From CAUZFZ01 sp963579025 (GTDB taxonomy: Bacteria; Planctomycetota; Planctomycetia; Planctomycetales; Planctomycetaceae): a stretch of 11,393 bases of DNA. The translations under genes were made by a program, and so were the position numbers. Below are positions 1 through 5,355 of the stretch, one piece after another. The stretch is from assembly GCA_963579025.1 (NCBI GenBank), contig CAUZFZ010000242.1, positions 1 through 11,393 on the forward strand, written 5' to 3'. Below the pieces are notes generated by a model. It was not told where the DNA came from. It did no database searches and worked only from the letters and a program-made list of their open reading frames with translations. Within the stretch, counting starts at the first letter, position 1. The number at the start of each line of letters is the position of its first letter.

Positions 1-23
1 GGGGGGGGGCGCGCGCCCCCCCC
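1..23. repeat. G/C homopolymer palindrome at the window edge
   Basis: Nine G, then alternating CGCGCG, then eight C. Positions 2-23 are a perfect 22-base palindrome. No gene or regulatory logic is visible around it. A homopolymer palindrome exactly at the sequence edge is more typical of a contig end or an assembly or amplification artefact than of biology, so the first ~30 bases should not be trusted. Confidence 0.6.
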
Positions 24-143
24 ACCCCAGCCACCCGAAACTCCAAGCTCGGAACTACTGAAATTCGCTACGACAGGTAAAAACTTATCTACCGCTCGCC
101 CAATGACGAAAGCATTTGGCGGATGACGTTGCCGAACCAGAGC
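24..143. other. Non-coding stretch, nothing recognised
   Basis: This stretch between the edge palindrome and the nested inverted repeat has no ORF with recognisable protein features and no clear promoter serving a neighbouring gene. Short open frames crossing 116-585 are compositional and partly antisense to the signalling gene that begins at 364. Confidence 0.4.
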
Positions 144-257
144 CTCGTTCCCGGGCTCTGCCCTGGAACGCACCGCTTTCGAGGCTCCGCCTCGCAGGGA
201 CGGGCGTGAGGCGGAGCCTCACAGTCAGTGCGTTCCAGGGCAGAGCCCGGGAACGAG
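144..257. repeat. Nested inverted repeat built of four small palindromes
   Basis: The 29-base outer arms at 144-172 and 229-257 are exact reverse complements. Inside them, 181-193 (gaggctccgcctc) and 208-220 are also exact reverse complements, each a small palindrome of its own. Each outer arm can fold alone too: cgttcc at 146-151 pairs with ggaacg at 165-170, around gggc/gccc. The unit resembles the 'cgttccc..gggaacg / gaggctccgcctc' intergenic repeats that I recall as dispersed in planctomycetes and some other environmental bacteria. It lies downstream of the minus-strand signalling gene, so it may also act as a transcript end structure. It carries no protein, so it would be non-autonomous if mobile. 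Confidence 0.85.
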
Positions 258-328
258 AATCCTTAACGGCGTTGCCCTGTGGGTGGCTCGGCTCCCGTCG
301 CGTGTTCGCGTCGGAAACGCACGCTCGG

Positions 329-345
329 GCCGATTGAAGATCGGC
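329..345 (-). terminator. Weak hairpin after the signalling gene
   Basis: A 6-bp stem (gccgat 329-334, atcggc 340-345) with a 5-base loop lies 18 bases past the stop codon of the minus-strand gene. On that strand no T-run follows, so it is at best a weak or Rho-dependent end. The larger inverted repeat at 144-257 is a stronger structural candidate. Confidence 0.25.
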
Positions 346-363
346 GGCTCTACTGTAACGGCA

Positions 364-1269
364 CTATTCGACAGACGCGTCGTCAATGTCGCCTTCGGTG
401 TAGCGGTACTTCCGCAACAGCACTTCGCGGCCATCGTCGCTGAATTCGACCGAATCCATGAAGGTCTGCATCAGTCGTATGCCGCGACCTCGCGGAGCGT
501 CACTGTCGAATTCGTCGCCTTCGAACGCGGCCGAGTCGAAGCCCGGTCCCTGGTCCCGGATGGCGAATGCGGCCTGTTCGTGTGAGATGCAGACGCTCAC
601 GGTGACGCAGCGGTTGCAGTACGGCGGCGTCCACAATCGCTCGGCGACGAGTTCATCCCGGGGGCGGCCCTCTTCCAGCGTTGACCCCAGCTCCAGGTTG
701 CCATGATAGATCGCATTCCTGACGGCTTCTTCGACGGCAACTCCGACACGCAGCCGCTCGGATTCGTCATGTAGTGGCAGGCTGCGGAGCATCTCCTGAA
801 TCGTCCGGACCAGCGGCGGAATGAGGGCCACGTCGTTCCGGAGTTCAAAGTTCAGCTCGCCGCTGGACAGGTTATGCATCAGTCGTGAATGGGTCCGTTC
901 CTGCTGGGCTGCCGAGACGATCCGCTGGACTGTCAGCACCAGGTCCTCATTGAGACGCTTCTTGGGAACATAGCTCGCCGCCCCGACTTTGAGTGCCTGC
1001 GCCGCGATGTCTTCGCTGCCTTTCGCGGTCATCAGGATGACCGGCAACTCGGGCCAGTCTTCGCGGATACGTTCGACCAGTTGCAGACCGTTGATGCCCG
1101 ACATCTGCAGGTCGGCGAGAACGATGTCGGGTTCGAGCGACTCAAGCTGGTGCAATGCCGCTTCGCCGCTGTCAGCTTCGACGATCGAGCAGTCCAGCGA
1201 CCGCTGAAGAACACCGATTATCAGTCGGCGATCCACGAGAGAGTCATCAACCACAAGGACTGTTGTCAT
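364..1269 (-). CDS. Response regulator fused to an RsbW-like ATPase domain
   Basis: A 301-residue cytoplasmic signalling protein. Residues 1-120 are a receiver domain: acidic pair D8/D9, phospho-acceptor D53 in VLADLQM, T81 in LMTAKG and K103 in YVPKK, so phosphorylation should be possible. Residues ~145-290 resemble a GHKL ATPase of the anti-sigma serine kinase class (RsbW/SpoIIAB): N-box EEAVRNAIYHGN at 180-191, G1 box DQGPGFD at 239-245 and G2 box GRGIRLM at 261-267. There is no phospho-acceptor histidine (DHp) domain, so it is not a classical sensor kinase. The likely role is a phosphorylation-switched kinase or binder of an anti-sigma antagonist or sigma factor; no such partner gene is in view. 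The ATPase domain carries an unusual CNRC pair (C218, C221). The gene is transcribed divergently from the DUF58 gene. The ATG at 1269 puts the receiver domain at its normal position; only a weak purine stretch precedes it. The domain call is firm, the partner unknown. Confidence 0.9.
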   Translation of the reverse strand: MTTVLVVDDSLVDRRLIIGVLQRSLDCSIVEADSGEAALHQLESLEPDIVLADLQMSGINGLQLVERIREDWPELPVILMTAKGSEDIAAQALKVGAASYVPKKRLNEDLVLTVQRIVSAAQQERTHSRLMHNLSSGELNFELRNDVALIPPLVRTIQEMLRSLPLHDESERLRVGVAVEEAVRNAIYHGNLELGSTLEEGRPRDELVAERLWTPPYCNRCVTVSVCISHEQAAFAIRDQGPGFDSAAFEGDEFDSDAPRGRGIRLMQTFMDSVEFSDDGREVLLRKYRYTEGDIDDASVE

Positions 1270-1569
1270 GTCAGTTTTCCGTCCGCCGGGCGCAAATTTC
1301 GCATTTCACTGTGTTGGTGGCGTCCCACCGCGACGCGTCGAGTAGCCACCAGTCGAGTGTATTCGGCGTCGATCGTGCGAGGCAGTGTATCGCCGCCACA
1401 ATGCGCCGAAATGCCAGAGCCTGCCATCGATGGGAAACTGCAAATTTCGAAATGCAAATTGCCAGTTTGCATTTCGCAATTCCCGCTACGGCAGATACGT
1501 CCGACCCGGAGTCAGGTGGCCGAGATGCGATGCGTTGTCGAATCAGTCTGATCTGCCAGAATTGACGTC
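1270..1569. promoter_or_regulatory. Divergent intergenic region between signalling gene and DUF58 gene
   Basis: This 300-base region separates two genes that are read outward, so it must hold both of their promoters unless they are leaderless. No convincing -35/-10 pair was seen on either strand. Visible structure includes two perfect 10-bp palindromes, cgacgcgtcg at 1331-1340 and ccatcgatgg at 1424-1433, a small ggtgg/ccacc hairpin at 1316-1329, and the hairpin repeat at 1443-1481 listed separately. Either palindrome could be an operator, but nothing in the sequence proves it. Confidence 0.4.
1443..1481. repeat. Intergenic hairpin repeat (aaatgcaaa/tttgcattt type)
   Basis: The 16-base arms at 1443-1458 and 1466-1481 are reverse complements with one mismatch, around the 7-base loop ttgccag. 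The innermost 10 bp (gaaatgcaaa/tttgcatttc) are perfect. A related fragment, gcaaatttcgcatttca, occurs at 1292-1308, sharing gcaaatttcg with 1440-1449, so this sequence type occurs twice in the same intergenic region. It is AT-rich against a GC-rich background. It may be a dispersed repeat or a regulatory hairpin in the DUF58 leader. Confidence 0.65.
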
Positions 1570-2478
1570 GTGGACGATTATCAGAAATATCTCGACCCTG
1601 AAGTCCTGGCTCGGATCAGCGGACTTGACCTGAAGGCCCGGCTGATTGTTGAGGGCTTTGTGTCCGGGCTGCATCGCAGCCCCTATCACGGCTTCTCAGT
1701 CGAATTCGCCGAGCATCGCGAATACGTACCCGGCGACGACCTGCGACACGTCGACTGGAAGGTCTACGGCAAGAGCGACCGCTATTACCTCAAGCAGTTC
1801 GAAGAAGAGACCAACTTTGCCTGCTGGTTCCTGATCGATTCGAGCGACTCGATGAGTTACCAGTCATCAGACGCCGCAATGTCGAAGCTGGATTATGCAA
1901 AACACATTGCGGCGGCGCTGGCCTATCTGGTCATTCAGCAACAGGACGCCGCGGGACTGGTCACTTTCAGCAACGGAGTCGACGACTTCATTCGCCCCTC
2001 AAGTCAGCCGTCGCATCTGCGGCAGTTACTGCACACCGCCGGGCAGCTCACCCCCGGAGGAGAGACATCTCTTGGTCCGGTGCTGCACGATCTGGCCGAA
2101 CGCGTGCGACGTCGCGGACTGGTAATTGTGTTGAGCGACCTGTTCGACGACCCCGAATCACTGCTGCTGGGCCTCAAACATTTCCGTCACCGCCGACATG
2201 ACGTCAGCCTGCTGCACATCGTCGACCCGGCCGAGCAGGATTTCCCGTTCGAAGAGTCCACGCTGTTCAAGGACCTCGAACACCCGATCGAGTCGATGAC
2301 GGAACCGCGTTCACTCCGCAAAGCCTATCAGCGCGAGTTCGAAGCGTTCCTTGCCGAAATGCGGCGTCGCTCACGAGACCTCGGCATGCAATACACATTC
2401 GTACGAACAGACATGCGGCTGGACGTAGCCTTGTCGAGCTTCCTGCAGACGCGAGCCCGCGTCGTCGGCCACGCGTGA
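1570..2478 (+). CDS. DUF58 family protein with von Willebrand A-type fold
   Basis: A 302-residue protein. The DUF58 signature is strong at residues 36-75: RSPYHGFSVEFAEHREY, then PGDDLRHVDWK and a run ending YYLKQFEEE. A vWA-like domain follows, with a complete MIDAS-type metal site: DSSDS at 90-94, T166 in GGETSLG and the acidic SDLFDD at 189-194. No signal peptide or membrane helix is seen, so it is probably cytoplasmic. DUF58 proteins usually pair with a MoxR AAA+ ATPase and act in chaperone-like or envelope assembly roles; no MoxR or Bat-type gene is in this window, so this is a stand-alone copy here. The start is GTG at 1570, because the next in-frame Met is residue 95, far inside the domain; the ribosome site in front is poor. 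The next start codon lies 90 bases after its stop, so co-transcription is possible. Family call is secure; the biochemical role is unknown. Confidence 0.92.
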   Translation: MDDYQKYLDPEVLARISGLDLKARLIVEGFVSGLHRSPYHGFSVEFAEHREYVPGDDLRHVDWKVYGKSDRYYLKQFEEETNFACWFLIDSSDSMSYQSSDAAMSKLDYAKHIAAALAYLVIQQQDAAGLVTFSNGVDDFIRPSSQPSHLRQLLHTAGQLTPGGETSLGPVLHDLAERVRRRGLVIVLSDLFDDPESLLLGLKHFRHRRHDVSLLHIVDPAEQDFPFEESTLFKDLEHPIESMTEPRSLRKAYQREFEAFLAEMRRRSRDLGMQYTFVRTDMRLDVALSSFLQTRARVVGHA

Positions 2479-2557
2479 TTCGACAGCGCCACTTCTGGAG
2501 TGCGACGATGCATCGTCGCTTTCACATTCTCATATTCTTCCCTGATCGTTCCCAGTC

Positions 2558-2564
2558 GGGAGAG
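2558..2564 (+). promoter_or_regulatory. Ribosome binding site deciding the start at 2569
   Basis: The purine run gggagag ends 4 bases before the ATG at 2569. The upstream in-frame ATG at 2500 would add 23 residues ahead of a good signal peptide, and the ATG at 2581 is too far from this site. The start at 2569 is therefore preferred. Confidence 0.6.
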
Positions 2565-2568
2565 ACTC

Positions 2569-3132
2569 ATGCCCGCGCGAATGACTCTGCTGCTTGTCTG
2601 TTGCCTCACCGTTCCCGTGTTGTCCGCCGAGGAGGAGTTGCCGACCTCGCCGCCGCCGATGGTGGGAATCGCAACGTTCGGCCCGCAGGTATTGCAGTTG
2701 CGACTGCTGGAAACCCGGACGGTTACGGAAAGGCGGACGCGTAAGGTGCCTGTTCTGGCCAAGGTCGATGGCAAGACGGTCACACAGTATCGCGACGAGG
2801 CGTACGTGGTCGCGCGGCCGGTGGCCGTCGCTGTCACTCGCGTCTACAAGGCCGGATTCTTTCGCGTCTACGATGCTGCGGGAAAACTCATTCCGGAATC
2901 CGAGATCGAGAAGCAGCGGAAGCAGACTGTGCTACTGTCTGCCGATGGCAAGCCGGTCCCTGAATTCTACCGCAAGCTCTACCGGCCCGAGACGCTGATC
3001 GTCGTCGCACCGCGCCCGACACTTCCGCCTGGCCGCTCCGCCGGGATACCCCAATCAGCGCCCCCACGTCGTCCTGTGATTTTCGACGAGCCCGGACCGG
3101 CCCCGAAAAACACAAAGCCTCAGTCCAAATGA
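2569..3132 (+). CDS. Small secreted protein of unknown function
   Basis: A 187-residue protein that I do not recognise. Residues 1-20 form a clear signal peptide (Arg at 4, hydrophobic LLLVCCLTVPVL, probable cut after VLSA). No lipobox is present, since the -1 residue before Cys is not Gly/Ala/Ser. The mature part has no Cys and no His and only one Met, which argues against a metal chaperone despite the neighbour. Two stretches look like diverged copies of one motif: VDGKTVTQYRDEAYVVARP at 66-84 and ADGKPVPEFYRKLYRP at 125-140 plus the following strand. The C-terminus (148-187) is rich in Pro and basic residues and looks unfolded, as in a wall- or membrane-contacting tail. Its stop codon overlaps the ATG of the copper ATPase (ATGA at 3129-3132), so the two are probably translated in a coupled way. 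The start was chosen by ribosome site and signal peptide. Confidence 0.8.
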   Translation: MPARMTLLLVCCLTVPVLSAEEELPTSPPPMVGIATFGPQVLQLRLLETRTVTERRTRKVPVLAKVDGKTVTQYRDEAYVVARPVAVAVTRVYKAGFFRVYDAAGKLIPESEIEKQRKQTVLLSADGKPVPEFYRKLYRPETLIVVAPRPTLPPGRSAGIPQSAPPRRPVIFDEPGPAPKNTKPQSK

Positions 3133-5315
3133 CACACGCTGCTCCACCATTGCGATTTCTTGTCCACGGCATGCACTGTGCCGGATGCGTGAGCCGTGTG
3201 GAACAGGCTCTGGACGCGGTTGATGGCACGGTCAGTTCAGCAGTCAACCTGGCGACTCATGAAGCCCGCATCCGTATCGCGGATCAAAACTCCGTCGATG
3301 TCATTCAGGAACGATGCCGCCAGGCAATCGAGTCGCTTGGCTACCAGTTCGAAGCGACGGCTGATCATGAGCACTCCTCAGGCGAGAGCGAACAGACTTC
3401 GGCGAGTGAATGGCGTTCGTTTCTGATTCTGATTCCGCCGGCTTTGGTCGTGCTGGTGTTGAGCATGTCCGGAGCAGCCTTCCCAGGAGTCGACTGGCTG
3501 CTTCTGGTGCTGTCGGCACCGGTGGTTATCTGGGGTGGTCGCGGCTTCTTTGTCGGCGCATGGCAGGCCACGCGTCACGGCACTGCCGACATGAACACGC
3601 TGATCGCCATTGGAACGGGCATCGCATTCGGCGTCAGCACGGCCGGAGTTCTATTGCCGGCATCAGTGTGGGCCTCGTCACCGCCGGTGTATTTCGAATC
3701 GGCGGTCATGATTACTGTCTTTGTTCTGTTCGGCCGCCTGCTGGAAGAGCGTGCCCGGCGGCGAACATCGAGTGCCATCGACCACCTGCTCGATCTGCAG
3801 CCCACCACGGCGCACGTCCAGCGGGCGGAAATTGTTGTGGAACTCCCGATTGATGCGTTGCAGGTTGGTGACGTCATTATGGTTCGGCCGGGTGAGCGGA
3901 TTCCGGTCGATGGAGTCATCGTGACCGGGCAGTCGACAATCGACGAATCGTCCATGACCGGCGAGTCGATCCCCGTCCTGCGACAGACTGGTGATGCTGT
4001 GATCGGGGCCACAACGAACCAGTCAGGCAGTTTTTCATTTCGCGCGGAACGAGTGGGTGATGCAACACTGTTGCGCCAGATCGTTGACCTTGTGCGCGAC
4101 GCACAGACATCCAAAGCGCCTATCGCCCGCATGGCCGACACAGTCAGTGCCTGGTTCGTGCCTGTCATTCTGCTGATCAGCGTCACGACCTTTGTCGCGT
4201 GGGCTCTGCTGGGCACGTTCGAACAGGCCTTCCTGGCGGCTGTCGCCGTGCTGGTGATTGCCTGCCCGTGTGCGCTCGGCCTGGCCACACCGACGGCGAT
4301 CATGGTCGCTGTGGGTCGCGGAGCCGAAAAGTCGATCCTGATTCGATCCGGTGAGGCACTTGAAGCTCTGGCCCGCACGGACACGATCGCGTTCGACAAA
4401 ACCGGCACGCTGACACGTGGTCAGCCGGCCGTCACCGGAATCGTCTGCGCGGAAGAATTCCCAGAGAACGAATTGATCCGACTTGCCGCTGCGGTTGAGA
4501 GCCGGTCGGAACATCCGCTGGCCGACACGATCGTGGATGCTGCTCGCAATCGCGCCCTCGATATTCCTGAAGTCACAAACTTCGAATCGGTCGCAGGACT
4601 GGGAGCCACGGGCACGGTCGAGGAGCGGAACGTGTGTGTGGGAAGTGCCACGTTTCTGCGGCGTCGCGGGATTGCAGTCGATGAGTTTGCGGCGAACGCG
4701 ACAGTCGGCCAGACGCTCGTCTTTGTGGCGGTGAACTCGCAGGTACGGGGACGGTTCGAACTGGCCGATGAACTGCGCGCCGAAGCTCAAAACGCGATCT
4801 CCGAACTTAAGTCACTGAACCTGATTTGCGTCATGATTTCGGGCGATGCCGAGCCGGTCGCGCGGTCGATCGCACAGGCAGCGGGAATCAACGACGTCCA
4901 TGCGGAGGTTCTGCCACACGAAAAAGCAGCGGTCATCCGCCAGTTGCAATCCGGCAGTCACGTGGTCGCGATGGCAGGCGACGGCATCAACGATTCGCCT
5001 GCACTCGCTCAGTCCGACGTGGGAATCGCCCTGGGCACCGGCACCGACATCGCGATGGAGGCGGCCGATGTAACACTCGCCCGCGGTGACCTGCGGCTGG
5101 TTGTTGAAGCCGTCCGCTTGGCGCGGAGAACACTCCGCACGATCCGACAGAATCTGTTCTTTGCGCTGGTGTTCAATTCTGTCGGCATTCCCCTGGCGGC
5201 GGGCGTTCTGTATCCGTTCACGGGTTTCCTGCTACCCCCCATGTTCGCTGCGGCCGCCATGGCCGTCAGCAGCGTGTCGGTTGTGACAAACAGTCTCAGA
5301 CTGAAGCATTTCTGA
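3129..5315 (+). CDS. copA: Copper-translocating P1B-type ATPase
   Basis: A 728-residue inner-membrane pump, expected to export Cu(I) using ATP. One N-terminal heavy-metal-binding domain is present, with GMHCAGC at 14-20, followed by a short His/Ser/Glu linker (79-92). The core is complete: TGES at 277-280 (actuator), CPC at 379-381 in helix 6 (ion site), DKTGT at 423-427 (phosphorylated D423), SEHPL at 460-464 (nucleotide binding) and GDGIND at 617-622 (hinge). Eight membrane helices are readable, near 97-114, 121-140, 157-178, 189-203, 343-361, 368-392, 672-697 and 700-718. MAVSS at 711-715 matches the P1B-1 helix 8 signature MxxSS. The helix 7 signature YN is FN here (F682-N683), which is unusual. 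Length is normal for single-HMA CopA. It overlaps the stop of the secreted-protein gene by 4 bases and lies 40 bases ahead of the cytochrome gene. Cu(I) export is most likely; supply of copper to a cuproenzyme is an alternative. No copper regulator site was seen. Confidence 0.93.
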   Translation: MTHAAPPLRFLVHGMHCAGCVSRVEQALDAVDGTVSSAVNLATHEARIRIADQNSVDVIQERCRQAIESLGYQFEATADHEHSSGESEQTSASEWRSFLILIPPALVVLVLSMSGAAFPGVDWLLLVLSAPVVIWGGRGFFVGAWQATRHGTADMNTLIAIGTGIAFGVSTAGVLLPASVWASSPPVYFESAVMITVFVLFGRLLEERARRRTSSAIDHLLDLQPTTAHVQRAEIVVELPIDALQVGDVIMVRPGERIPVDGVIVTGQSTIDESSMTGESIPVLRQTGDAVIGATTNQSGSFSFRAERVGDATLLRQIVDLVRDAQTSKAPIARMADTVSAWFVPVILLISVTTFVAWALLGTFEQAFLAAVAVLVIACPCALGLATPTAIMVAVGRGAEKSILIRSGEALEALARTDTIAFDKTGTLTRGQPAVTGIVCAEEFPENELIRLAAAVESRSEHPLADTIVDAARNRALDIPEVTNFESVAGLGATGTVEERNVCVGSATFLRRRGIAVDEFAANATVGQTLVFVAVNSQVRGRFELADELRAEAQNAISELKSLNLICVMISGDAEPVARSIAQAAGINDVHAEVLPHEKAAVIRQLQSGSHVVAMAGDGINDSPALAQSDVGIALGTGTDIAMEAADVTLARGDLRLVVEAVRLARRTLRTIRQNLFFALVFNSVGIPLAAGVLYPFTGFLLPPMFAAAAMAVSSVSVVTNSLRLKHF

Positions 5316-5355
5316 GCCAGTCCGACGTACCGCCATCCGTTGACGCTCGGTTAGG

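Noticed and set aside
51..90. ggaact box resembling an ECF sigma -35 element
   Set aside because: No plus-strand gene follows it and no clear -10 element is present.
889..1551. A 220-residue plus-strand open frame
   Set aside because: It lies mostly antisense to the receiver/ATPase gene, whose motifs are unmistakable, and its protein shows no domain or signal. It is a by-product of GC-rich codon use.
2500..2568. Upstream ATG start for the small secreted protein
   Set aside because: It would add 23 residues before a normal signal peptide, while gggagag sits at good spacing before the ATG at 2569.
2569..2640. Lipoprotein signal in the small secreted protein
   Set aside because: The Cys pair lies within the hydrophobic core and is preceded by Val, not Gly/Ala/Ser; a signal peptidase I cut after VLSA fits better.
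3575..4408. A 277-residue minus-strand open frame inside the copper ATPase
   Set aside because: It is fully antisense to a complete P1B ATPase; composition is Arg/Ser/Thr-rich with no recognisable motif. The same applies to the 251-residue frame at 4035-4790.
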